Assembly: GCA_963924555.1 (NCBI GenBank) | Contig: OZ004582.1 | Location: forward strand, 1,426,001 to 1,490,000 | Direction of reading: 5' to 3' | Source: Crambe crambe | Lineage: Eukaryota > Porifera > Demospongiae > Poecilosclerida > Crambeidae | DNA: 64,000 bases | In this document: positions 53,433 to 63,621 of the stretch, piece after piece | Layout: every line of letters starts with the position of its first letter | Position numbering within the stretch: the first letter of the stretch is position 1 | Program-made: the position numbers and the translations under genes | Notes under the pieces: model-generated | The model's database searches: none | The model's input: the letters and a program-made list of their open reading frames with translations, nothing else | Told to the model about the DNA's origin: nothing

Positions 53433-55346
53433 TTATGAATAGCTGTGGGATGGGATGATGGAGAGTAGATTAAGTGGTGGTGCCAGTGGTATCAAGCTTC
53501 CTTTTTTGTAGGGCCTGGGACTTGGTCTTAGGGAGACAAGTGAGGGGGCTGATTCCAAAGCATGCTCCTTCACACAGTATTTGAGTCGCTCCACATCATT
53601 TGCGATTCCTTGATGAATTTGGTCCAGTCTCATCATGTGGGCATGGATTGACTCAGCCCCTTGCTCGCCCATCATTCCTGCTCCAAGGTGCCACCTACGC
53701 ATCCAGGAAACAGTGTGGTCCTCCAGAATATGCATCTTGGGGAGTATTGTTGCTTCTGGGAAAGTGACTCGGTAATAATCCAAGAATGTTTTGATGTCTT
53801 TTTCTGTATTGTGTGCAAGCATAATATTTTTAAAAAAATAATCTCTTGTTTCACATATCCAACTCATCAATCTCTGCATCCTCCATGTAGGTAGATGAGT
53901 TGTACCCACTATGGCACTTTGAGAAGTACTGCAGAAGGGCTCTAAAGTTCTTGCTCACTTTATCAGCATCACTCTGGAGTTGGGGGTGATTGGTTGCAGC
54001 CTTGCTGATTTTCTCACAGAGAATACTGATGCTATTTGACTAGATTTTTACAGAATGAAGTTACTGTCTGCACCTGCAAGGTTGGTTGAGGGAGGATTAC
54101 CTTCAGCAGTTTGTGGACATGATTGCCAACAAATGTACCCCCCTGATACGCCTGGCATTTCACATTCAGCTCGTCCAGGGACTTCTCCAGTGTTGAATAG
54201 AAGGGTCCATCGTGTGGCTCTTTCTTCAGGGTCTTATCAATCTGTACAATCTCTGTGGACTATTCATTCAGCACACAGTCAATGGCAAGAGTAGCTTTAT
54301 CTCTGTGCTCACATACCAGTTGATCAATCCTGTGTTGAGTAGCAGCTACATCTTTCTTCAGCTCTCCAAGGATAGCAGCATCAGGTAGTGTCAAAGAGAG
54401 GTACGTAGCCATCTCTTGTGGTGTAATTTTTTAAAGTTTCTAACTCAGCTCTCAGAAGTAACTTCAATTAGAGAGCACAGGAGTATTCGTGGAAAGAGCT
54501 ACCACCTCTACTGTCAGACTTGGCCAACTTGAGGTCTAATGTGATGCAGGCATCTTCTAACAGGATTGTACAGCTTGGCCTGCTTAATGGCTTTTGCAAT
54601 GTGATTTTTGTATTACAGTTAACGACAAGGCTCTCAATCATTGAAACTATAAGAGGTGACGCAGGATGAATTGTTGAACTGCTTAGCAAGGGCAGGAGAG
54701 GGTGGGTGATGTCTGGATCCACTTACAGCAACAACCTATGCACACAGTAGCACCACAGGAGGATTCAAGTGGTCTATCAGAGATCGATAGACATATAGGG
54801 CAGCAAAGCTTCTCTGCGAGGGATAATGAAGTAGCTGGGATTGCCTCGTCATCCGGAAATAGTGATGTTGCTTGTGCCATGCTTCTAATATGCTGTAGCA
54901 CAGCCCGTGGTGTTTCTCCAGATTATCGTCCTCTGTGCCTAGCGTCGTCCTTGCTATTCTGGCCGCCACCTCGGGCAAGGTTCTCAAAGTGCAAACAAAC
55001 CTAGCACATGTTGTGTTTATAAAATTTTAGTTAGCTATCTGAGATGGTTTGTTCTTACCAGGCAGTTATCTGTATGTTCTGTCCATACAAAGGGGGTAAT
55101 GGTGTGGGTGTAAGGCAATTCATTTTTCCGAGCCTGCAAAGCCCGTTTAATGATAGCATAGCAAGGATTGCAGAATTTTTGGGGGAAAAACTGATTGTCT
55201 TTACTGATATCCACCCCAAAGGTAGTGAATAGATCAGTTTGGTGATCAGAACACTGGTGCACTGAAGCTCTGTTTGCCTTTGCCTTGCTCAGTCTCCTAC
55301 CACATACCCGACAATGCTTACCCAGCTGCTGTACATGAAATTCCAT
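53433..55346 (-). pseudogene. N-RAG-TP-like gene: RAG1 N-terminal zinc region and RING plus transposon C-terminal region
   Basis: From 55346 the minus strand reads MEFHVQQLGKHCRVCGRRLS, TTFGVDISKDNQFFPQKFCN, PCYAIIKRALQ and FVWTEHTDNCLVR, reproducing the order CR.CG ... FC..C ... W..H...C of the RAG1 N-terminal zinc region. Next, in another frame (54683-54901), is a RING-type finger CCPICLSISDRPLESSCGAT, VCIGCCCKWIQTS, CPC. After a decayed stretch come LAIDCVLNE, EPHDGPFYSTLEKSLDELNV, YQGGTFVGNHVHKLL (about 54120-54300). From 53909 an open frame holds TFPEATILPKMHILEDHTVS, WMRRWHLGAGMMGEQGAESI, HAHMMRL. N-RAG-TP elements, described first from Aplysia, encode such RAG1-N-like proteins. There are stops and at least four frame changes. 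The RAG1 catalytic core itself is not present. Confidence 0.72.
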
Positions 55347-56554
55347 TTTTGCACTATTTTTGTGGTGTTTATTTATGTCAAAAAAATAGTACCATCATAT
55401 CTATTGTTTATGAAGTTAAATCTATTCATTAGCATTTGTCTGACCTCACTATCCTGTTCAAAAGCGCTTCCTGGAAACCTCAAGACCGCCCCAAACAAGA
55501 TTACCTCCCAGCCATCTGGGATTTGTTACGATCGTGGGTTACTAGGATGGCTGCGCATTGCCAAGTGGTATGAGTTTTTTATATGCGCAGATACGTTTCA
55601 ATAGTACTAAATGGCTATAGATTGGTACTGGGATGGATTGGTGAGTATATTTAGAACCAAGACCAGAACTTTTTGGTTTGGAAGTTCAGTCATTTACAAG
55701 CAGCTATGTGGTAGATATTTATTATTCATGTACAATACCGTAAATATGCGTGTGGAACTAATTATGCGTTAAGTGCCAGGAAAAAACGGCTGTGTCCGTA
55801 ATTCAATATTAATTTTTTTGTTTGATTTAAAAATAAAAAAAATTCAAAAAAAAAATTAATCTTTCGACCCGTGACTTCAACTCGAGCGCTTGCCTACTTC
55901 AAAGCCTTCCCTCCTCCTCAAATTTGGTATGGAGGCAGTCAAAGGACCGAAGATACTGTGGAGGTAAAAAAAAAAGAAGTGGATAAAATTTTTTTTTTCC
56001 TTTGTACACACATAGTAGTTACTGCATAAAGCCAAATCTGATCCTTGGATTGTCCAGTCCATTTTGTCAACATGGTCGCCCCACTCCAGTTCTTGCCAAC
56101 TCTGTTCAGATCACGAAATCATGCCTGGTCCAGGTCGACCTAAGAAACAAATTAGATGGAAGGCCTAAACACAATATAAAAAAAGAAATTAAAAGAAATC
56201 AATACACCTACATATGCTAACTTTCCTTTACAAAAATCATATTTTATATCATCACCTATCTTAGACAAACTTATATGTAACTTTTGTAAATGCATTCCTA
56301 ACAAGCCAGTTGAGCTACTTACCTGTCGGCACCTTTGTGTATGTCTTGTATCTTATCGGTTTATGAAAATGGACCTCTCTCATGTATGTGTAATAATAAG
56401 ATTGTAAATCCACACGAACTATGTGAGCCATCACACATAACACTTGACATACTTGGAAGCAGTTTGATACGCTTGTAGGTCTGCCACAGGAAAGGTAAAT
56501 CTAATTACTGACAACAAAAAAAATGGCATTGCTTACTTTGTTTAGCCTGTATCA
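55347..56554. other. No supportable gene over 1.2 kb
   Basis: AT-rich, with long A/T homopolymers at 55815-55860 and 55965-56000. A candidate short first exon (MAIDWYWDGL followed by donor GTGAGT, about 55611-55641) is too small to call. A weak dyad CAGCCATC...GATGGCTG spans 55508-55552. Confidence 0.4.
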
Positions 56555-57060
56555 TTGGTGCGAGTAACCACACCAAGAGTGGACTCCAGCACTGCTTCAA
56601 CTCACACTCTCAAAAGAAGGAGCACTGAAATGGAGCAGGTACGGGATATTGTGAGCAAGGGGGCATCAGTGATACAGCTTCAGTTCGAAGTGAAGAACTT
56701 GACCAGGGAGGAGAGAGAAGCTCCATACCAGAGGCTGCTATCACCATTCCTCCAGAGCAAATCTTGGCAATGAAAGCTGACCTTTCCATCCCTTGAAATA
56801 AGCTTAGGGTTGTGAGAAGGTAAAATCATTCACATAAGGAATTTTCTTACCAAATTTAACTGGGCAGATGGATGAGAGCCTGGAAAATTAGCTTTGGCAG
56901 TGAGGCTAAGCAGCGGGTATTAGCAAAGAATATCATTGGTAGCAACCTGGCTGGTGAAATGGTTCCTTTCACAGCAAAGCCCCTATGGTGTATATCCCTG
57001 ATCTTCATGCCAAAATTATCCAGCTACTAGACCAAAATTATCGGTAAAATATTCTTATCC
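56555..57060 (+). pseudogene. Family X, copy 3
   Basis: Reads TTPRVDSSTASTHTLKRRST, EMEQVRDIVSKGASVIQLQF, EVKNLTREEREA (56561-56730), aligned without gaps to copy 2's N-terminus apart from a few extra residues. Further on it reads RWMRAWKISFGSEAKQRVLA, KNIIGSNLAGEMVPFT, then PDLHAKIIQLLDQNYR, matching copy 1's SSEGKQRKVARKLLGGNLEA and YVPDLVTKVITLIEEND. It therefore bridges copies 1 and 2 and proves that they are one family. Frame slips near 56735 and 56980. The GGDKGG and RHCC regions are absent, replaced by a hAT relic on the opposite strand. Confidence 0.65.
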
Positions 57061-57070
57061 AATTCATTCA

Positions 57071-57430
57071 TCATAACACTTGTACTATAGATACAAGAAT
57101 ACGCAATACAGTTGAAATATTTGGATAGAAAGTTGTGTCTGCCAAATTCACCATATCAATCAGATCAGCATCAGATAGATTATGTGTTGTAAATGCTTGC
57201 TTCCATCTTACAACTTCTTGATCATAGCTGTGTGGCATGGGCAAGTCATCAATGAATTCTTTCCTGATAGATTCTTGAATCTCAACAGTTAGTTTACAAT
57301 CCCAGTAGTGCACCTTTCAGTTCCTCAGGGAATCTACTTATAAGATGTGATATGACATGGTCAAGAAAAGGGTAATAGTAATTGACTCTATAGTACTCTT
57401 CTGCTGTTGCAGCTGGTGCATTAGATCTGT
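57071..57430 (-). pseudogene. hAT transposase C-terminal fragment
   Basis: The minus strand reads NAPAATAEEYYRVNYYYPFL, DHVISHLISRFPEELKGALL. After a slip, from 57313, it reads MHYWDCKLTVEIQESIRKEF, IDDLPMPHSYDQEVVRWKQA and DLIDMVNLADTTFYPNISTV, LRIL. This is the segment that leads into the hAT dimerisation domain (FYPN...L.IL before the PV.T...ERSFS block), which is cut off at 57071 by family X copy 3. The N-terminal and catalytic parts are absent. Confidence 0.7.
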
Positions 57431-58020
57431 GAGCATGCAGTCAGGCACTGGGCATGGGCTTCTGGCTATTACATCACTGTTACCTGGCAACTACTAGCTT
57501 CTTAGCAACCGTTTACATAATAGCTAAAATTATTCAATTTAAGCTCTAACAATAGAGGAGGCAATTGCCTCCTCTCGCCTCAATGTAGCTACGGCCTTGC
57601 ATCTCTACCCAATGCATGAGCAACATCAACATCCATAACCTCTGCATTTCAGAAATCTTGGTGATTATCATAATCTAAGTTGTTTAACATGCTGATAATG
57701 CTATAAATCTTTACTAAGGCCACTATGCTCTAGCTTATATAGTTCCACTTCCCACACCCCACATTTTTATTATTATGATGCTCACAAACTCTTATACCCT
57801 GGAAAATTGCTGCCGTCATAGACAGATGTAGTTAAATCTCAGTGTAGTCAGTAAGTTTACTTGCTAAAAAGCTAAGGACTCAATAGGAATGATTAGCTTT
57901 TTGCCCACCCACACCTAATGAAGATCCCCTGAGAACAATAGTGGCCTGATTAGCAAAATATCCAGTTTACAGGTACACTGTCATAAATAGCAGCTCTTTT
58001 AGTTGGACTAAGGGCTGCTA
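57431..58020. other. No recognisable gene
   Basis: No exon seen on either strand. Confidence 0.4.
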
Positions 58021-58346
58021 AAATAGTTCCATGCATGCATGTCTAAATACCTTCATCTGAGTCTTCATCATTCAAAGAAGCTGAGAAATAACTAGGATTC
58101 AGTTCACTTGAACTCTGGTCATCAGGTTGTAATTGAAAAATTCTTTTTGAATGACGACGGTATATATACAGTGCAGCCCTCAATACCGCACGTCACGAGA
58201 AACTGGGGATCACTTGCATGCACACTTCGAAGGTGGCTCAACAGCAAAGGAGATTCGAAATTACACAGAGGACACTTCTTACATACCAAACTTAATTCCA
58301 TTTTGTTGGGTAGGAGCAGCTGCACCAAAATTTTATTATTGCGCAT
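58021..58346 (-). pseudogene. C2H2-type zinc-finger N-terminal exon
   Basis: Starting MRNNKILVQLLLPNKMELSL at 58346, it reads VCKKCPLCNFESPLLLSHLR, SVHASDPQFLVTCGIEGCTV, a complete C-x2-C...H-x3-H finger and the Cys pair of a second. A one-base slip near 58160 puts the second finger's His region (IYRRHSKRIF) in another frame. That frame continues QPDDQSSSELNPSYFSASLN, DEDSDE to a donor-like GAAG|GTATTT at about 58051. Proteins of this shape (two fingers with P.F.V.CGI.GC, then an acidic linker) front several multicopy sponge families. No further exons were found. It is divergent from the SAM-domain gene. Confidence 0.5.
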
Positions 58347-58351
58347 GCGCA
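58340..58351. promoter_or_regulatory. NRF1-type palindrome in a divergent promoter
   Basis: TGCGCATGCGCA. It overlaps the start of the minus-strand zinc-finger frame and lies 67 bases upstream of the first SAM-domain exon of the plus-strand gene, the typical position for a bidirectional promoter element. Confidence 0.4.
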
Positions 58352-58417
58352 GAAGGCATCATAATGGCAGACGGTACGCGGTTGGGACTCTGACGGTTCT
58401 GATTTTGTGGACTTTAG

Positions 58418-59335
58418 CGAGTCAATGTCAGCGAGATACCGGAAAAGTTTAGTAAAGTGTTCGAAGGTAAGTAGCTAAACTAGCTAACAAATGACTGTAT
58501 ACTCTAGGGCATGTGGATGGCACTGAATTTATCGCTTTAACTGAAGAAGAAATAAAGTCAATGGTGCCTCCTATAGGGCTAGTGAAAAAAATAATGAAGC
58601 TTCGTCCACAGGTATGTTAATAACTAAGCTATGTAGCTATAAACTAGTTTATTTGTCTAGTTTATTTGTATTATTTGTACATGTGTAACACCAACAAGCA
58701 GTGTTACTAGTGAAGATAATGGTTCTGACAACGGTTCTGGTTCACGTAGCAGTACACCATCTTCATCACATAAATCTATGGAAGTACCTGACCATTGGAG
58801 GCCAGAGATAGAGGAATGTATAAGAAGTCACTGTTTGACTGATTCTGCAAGATCAGAAATAATACGTGTCCTAGTAACTCAGTTATTTGCTCATTCAAGG
58901 AAGCCTTCATGAGTAGATTGTGAGCAGCAAGCAAGAAAACATACCAAAATACCCTTTCATGAAAGATGACATGGGAATAGGATATGTAAGTTATTTTTTA
59001 TACATAGCATTCATTTAATTATATGTATTATTAATTCAGCAATCGTGGGTCGATAAAATGATTACACGAGTAAGGAATGTGGTGAAAAGGGATAAGCTCA
59101 AACTACCAAACTCAGCCAGTGAGCTTCCAGATGCCAATCGGAAAAAATGTCCAACAATTAAGTGCAAAGAGCAACTCCTACGCAGGTATCCTGTAGGAGT
59201 AAATGTGTCGGTGGAAGATCCAATTATTAAAATCTATCTACCATGAACGTCGATTGTTTATTCAAAATGAAGCCACTAGTATCAAGCAGATTATTGAAAA
59301 CTACCCTGCTCTCTCGTCGACCTATTGTAAAAATT
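58418..59335 (+). pseudogene. SAM-domain gene, SAMD3-like, four exons, decayed
   Basis: Exon 1 (58418-58466) reads RVNVSEIPEKFSKVFEG and exon 2 (58508-58611) HVDGTEFIALTEEEIKSMVP, PIGLVKKIMKLRPQ. Their phases match (1+2) across GAAG|GTAAGT ... tctag. Together they are the C-terminal two-thirds of a SAM domain (protein-protein interaction module). Exon 3 (to 58985, donor TAT|GTAAGT) holds an acidic Ser-rich linker, VPDHWRPEIEECIRSHCLTD, SARSEIIRVLVTQLF, then stop TGA at 58910 and, in another frame, YPFMKDDMGIGY. Exon 4 (from 59040) reads QSWVDKMITRVRNVVKRDKL, LLRRYPVG, and after a slip LLKSIYHERRLFIQNEATSI. The layout SAM, L...YPF.+D..G.GY, W..K+..R.RN, LLRRYP matches metazoan SAMD3-like proteins. 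One nonsense and two frame changes suggest a pseudogene. Confidence 0.68.
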
Positions 59336-60051
59336 AACTTTTTGCTCGAGCCACCATAACTTCATTGATAACAATCCATTTCCAGTGGGTAATAATAATC
59401 ACTATCTGAAGTTGTAATAAAAATGAATATTACTTTAAAATTATTTTTTCTGGTTAATTCAACAACCATGTTTATCACTATAATTATCAACATAATTGTT
59501 ATTACAATTATAACACAATAGTTATTTTAACCATCATCAAAATGACCGAATTTTAATATTATTACCACAAAATATGAGAGTTATTTTTACTACTAATGTG
59601 GGTTATCTGAGTTACAGTAGTTTTGATCCACATTTTTGGGTTGTTACAACCCCTTTTTTTTTACTGTGTGTAATTACTGATAAGCTGAGCATGACAGACT
59701 AGCTAGCTATTAGCTATCCTGGGGATTGTGAGTTAGCTATTAGATATAGCTACAAGCTAGTTTAACTATTGCAAAAAGCAGCTATAGCTATATTATTTCG
59801 CTACAAACATACAATATACAAAATGATATACATTCTAATGACAAAACTCAACTTTCTTTTTCTTCTGATTCAACTTTACCCTTATCTCTCCCACCTAAAC
59901 CTAAACGCAAATGCTACTCCTACAAACTTCAACTGATGCATTGACAGACATACAAAGCACTACTGAGAGCATTGACTCCCTCTCTTAATTCCTCTAACTC
60001 CGCAACGCTCCTGTTCTATAGTATGTAAGGTTTGTTTTGAATGTGACATTG
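59336..60051. other. No recognisable gene; very AT-rich
   Basis: 59440-59640 consists largely of ATAATTATTA-type words. Nothing coding. Confidence 0.5.
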
Positions 60052-61260
60052 TTAATTTTCTCTTTGTGAAGTATGTACTCTACGATGTGATTTATATTCC
60101 TTAACTTTAGTATCTACAGTGTTACATGTATGTCCTTCTCTATAAGCCTTCTCGTAATCTTTGCAGGTGAGGAAGAAACGAGATATCAACTCCTTATTAA
60201 CCGTGGCCAGCCCTTCTGGCACTATCTTCCGGAGTCTGATGATGGAACCATTGCAATGTGCCCGAGTAAATCGTTTAGAGTGGCACCAGCAACGCTCTAT
60301 GGGGTTTAATTCGCAATGAAACCTGGGAATAAACAAACACATGTGCCCCCTCTCCAAAATAACTTCCTCCACTATAGGTACTCCATCACTGCTGAAATCA
60401 TCGAACTTCTTCAATTCCTCACGCATCTCATCTGCTTTCATCTTTGCTGTATTCACTCCTCTCTCCTCTAAGACTGTCCTCATTCCTTTCTGTGCTCCAT
60501 TTTCAAGTGTCATCTTCTGAACCTCCCTGTATCCCTCATGAACGGTTGCTTCCCACCATTTGAAATGTTCATTTTCTCTGGATTGAGGCAGTTATCGGGT
60601 TTTTTGCAATGTGACGGTGCATTATCAAATATGAACAGCCTGGGTACTTCCTCTTAAAGATGTTCATGGCCTTGCAAACTTGGTCGACGAACAAGTCATT
60701 TGTGAAGTAACCCTCCGATTGGTGTCCCAGGTACAGCCGTGCTTCCTCATTGCCACACTTCAAGTAGCCATCAACCTCATCGATGAAATCGGACACCATG
60801 ACAGCCTGTCCTAATGATTTCTGATTGGTCGGCATTTGCATGGTATGTCGATTCATCATGGAAGACTCGAATGACTGGTTTCAATTCAGAAGGTGTTGAA
60901 GGAAGTTGGGTGAATGATGAAATCATTCTGTGTTCAAGTGAGGCCAGGGTTGCTAGATATTTCTTCCTGTGTTCCACGACATCCTCTCGCTCATGCCCAT
61001 CAAAATAAATCCCCTTGCTAGAAGCCCATGCTATGGAGCCAAACACGCGCTGTTTCGTCACAAATTTTGACAGACCATTTGTCTGCTACCCATCGAACAA
61101 AGTCTGACAATGTCAGATTAGGTGCACCTTTGACGTAGCCATGTTGCCTAAATGTTTGCAATTGTTCCAAAGTAGTCACGAAATACTGCTTCAGCCCACC
61201 TACAAACTACTTCAGTACTAAATCCGGTTACAATTGATGCAAGCATGCAAGCTTTGATTA
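60052..61260 (-). pseudogene. DDE transposase remnant, HDEST / FHCELNPIER type
   Basis: The minus strand reads TLEQLQTFRQHGYVKGAPNL, TLSDFVRWVADKWSVKICDE, TARVWLHSMGF (about 61030-61190), then KGIYFDGHEREDVVEHRKKY, VIRVFHDESTYHANADQS, MVSDFIDEVDGYLK, EGYFTNDLFVDQVCKAMNIF and KKYP-type YPGCSYLIMHRHIAKN. The last open frame (60052-60513) reads GMRTVLEERGVNTAKMKADE, CLFIPRFHCELNPIERCWCH, SKRFTRAHC. The Asp in HDEST, the region preceding NH/RHIAKN and the Glu in LNPIE mirror the D, D, E positions of Tc1/mariner-like enzymes (compare LNPIE). I infer a distant IS630/Tc1-like affinity but cannot name the group. The middle Asp is not evident (LIMHRH), and frame slips lie near 61030, 60840 and 60550. 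Confidence 0.72.
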
Positions 61261-62379
61261 TTCCATCTCCCTCTGATATTGCTGCTGAGAAGATATTGAG
61301 TGTGATAGCTTTTTTCATAACAAATGTGTTGTTTCTTTCGATGTATTTACTGATTATGTCTTGTCCATTAGTTATAATTTCAGGCCTTTTTTAATAAATG
61401 TTTGTAGAGTATCGTCTTCTACACTGCATGCATTCCCCTCGGTAATTTCTTTTCTGACTGTAATTTAATTTTTTTTCCAGCTGTAGTTGCACATACATGC
61501 TTCGTTCTTTGCTCTTGGGTGTTTTTAATGTCTGAAATGACTACTCTTGCACCCCGTTTTCTATGAAGAGCCATGCTGATATAGCTCGCGAGAATTATTC
61601 CAATCGTTGCTACGTATGGATTTTGTAACTACGTAACCACTTAATTAGGGAATTTCCTAAGCCCGCGTACTTAAAATATTGCTCGTAAGTTGATGACGTA
61701 GGGAAAAACTCGCAAGTTATGTAGTCTGGCTACAAATGCAGCTGTAACGCAGAAACTGTTGGAGGATGAAGGTCAATTTTAGGAGCAATGTAAACTGGAC
61801 ACTAGCTGGACATGCTTTTCAAATAATAAATCTTAACTACAATATTTGGACAAATTATGATCTAAACACATTAGGACCTAAAAATATGAAGAAAAAACGG
61901 CTTCTATCGAATATTGTGGTAACTTAAATTGTGCTGGGATGACAAAGATAACTGTAGAGGTGATACTGATGCTGGTGGAAGTCATTATCAAGATTGGAGA
62001 CCTTAACTAAATGAATTATGGAAATTATGAGCTAAAGAAAGTGAATCCCACACCCGTTTTAGGTACCTTCGCGTGCAGTTGTTTATAAACAACATGGTTT
62101 CATTTTCAACATTGATATTTGTATTGTAGTGAAAGTGATAGCTGATTTATATTCTTGCCGAGTTTCAGACCCCTCTGACCTGTAACTTAGAAAATACAAA
62201 CTCTGGAACACAGAAACATGAAAAATACAAAAGTTCTACTCTTTAAGCCTGTGGCACTGTATATAAATCAATAATTATATGTTGCATGTATTATATACTA
62301 TTACCTATGTTTGCATATCCATTGAATAGTATCACTTTCAGTACACATCAAAGCAGCAATCTGTGCTTGCAATAATGTG
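61261..62379. other. No recognisable gene
   Basis: The N-terminal part of the DDE gene may extend to about 61570, but I cannot read it. The remainder is AT-rich with no exon. Confidence 0.4.
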
Positions 62380-62540
62380 GTAAGGGTTGTGTACCGAGTT
62401 TTACTCCATTGGTTAAACCATGGCCAGTAACAAGAGGTGAATGCAAAATTTGTAAGAATTCATCAATAGGGATATGGAAATTCACTGCAAGTCCCATTTC
62501 GAGTCCAGATAGGTCAGGAAATTACCATTTTAGCAAATTT
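62380..62540 (-). other. Exon-like open stretch, unrecognised
   Basis: The minus strand reads LSGLEMGLAVNFHIPIDEFL, QILHSPLVTGHGLTNGVKLG, TQPLPHYCKHRLLL before a stop. It looks protein-like in composition, but no family or splice site supports it. Confidence 0.2.
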
Positions 62541-63094
62541 TGTGCTGATGATATTTGAAGTAAGCCATTGAGCAGAATACTTCTATCAGACCAGTTTTAG
62601 ATCAGCAATCCAGTATTCTCTGATGTTGAAGTATTGCACTGATACTCATCAACGATAAAAACAACTCTTTGTACATTTCTTCTGCTGGGCTTGCCTGGTG
62701 TAAAACATCAATTTTTGTGCTAACACATTCAGTTTTAGTGTGGCTTGTGAATCAGTCCTTAAATACAATAATTAGCTATGCACTGCATTAATAATATGCA
62801 TAAAAAGGACTTACATAATAGATGGCATGGTTTGTACTTCAGTTTTCTCTTCAAGTGATCTCTTACTCCCAAGAGTTGAGGAAGTATTACCTATCATAGT
62901 CATAAAGTAAATAATCATATTAACTACAATGAAACAAAGAGAGCAGTATAGCTCTCTCTGTAAATGGATGTTTATTTGTGAAACTGAGCACCAAACAATA
63001 AAATGACAGTCTTTTGGAACAAAGTACTGCAGTAGGGAAAAACTGGACAAAACAATCAGGCTCTATTTTCAATAGAGCCCGGGGATGAGGCTAA
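62541..63094. other. No recognisable gene
   Basis: Overlapping short open frames only. Confidence 0.4.
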
Positions 63095-63228
63095 GATGAA
63101 GGATGGAAATGAGATCAATCAATCCATTACCGCACTATAATCTGAAGCTAGCTACTTGACGTAGTTATACGTAAAGATTGTTGTCTGGATATACAGAACA
63201 AAGATTGATCCTATTTCCATCCTTCGTC
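63095..63228. repeat. Foldback element with 26-bp arms
   Basis: 63095-63120 and 63203-63228 are inverted copies matching at 23 of 26 bases (GATGAAGGATGGAAAT...), with an 82-base spacer. MITE-like. Confidence 0.75.
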
Positions 63229-63621
63229 CCTACTCCTTTGTTTCTTTACTTTTTTGAGCAGTGGTGCTTATTATTATTAATAGATCAACTTGCGACACAT
63301 GGAGTTCAAGGTAATCTCTTCCAAACCTTGTAACCTTCGATGATAGTTCAATATTTGATTGTGAGAGACAGCAGTAGTAAAGTAGAAGTTTGTTGATTGG
63401 AATATAAGAATATGATGGATTTATGTTTTCTTTTTTGAATAAATCGAACTCGTTATGAAGTTCTGGATTGACAATAACAAAATCTGTAGCATCAGCAGGT
63501 TTTCAATGGAACTCTCTGTATTGCTGCCAGAGGGCAACATCCACATCTTTGCTCAGGGCATATCCATCTGGCTCAGATATGTAACTGTAAATCTGAGTAC
63601 AAATTAACAATAATCAGAGCA

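Noticed and set aside
54055-54294. Plus-strand 79-codon open frame
   Set aside because: Antisense to the N-RAG-TP-like middle region (EPHDGPFYSTLEK...), which is the recognisable reading.
55508-55552. Dyad CAGCCATC...GATGGCTG
   Set aside because: Only 8-base arms with a short central palindrome. Chance is likely at this length.
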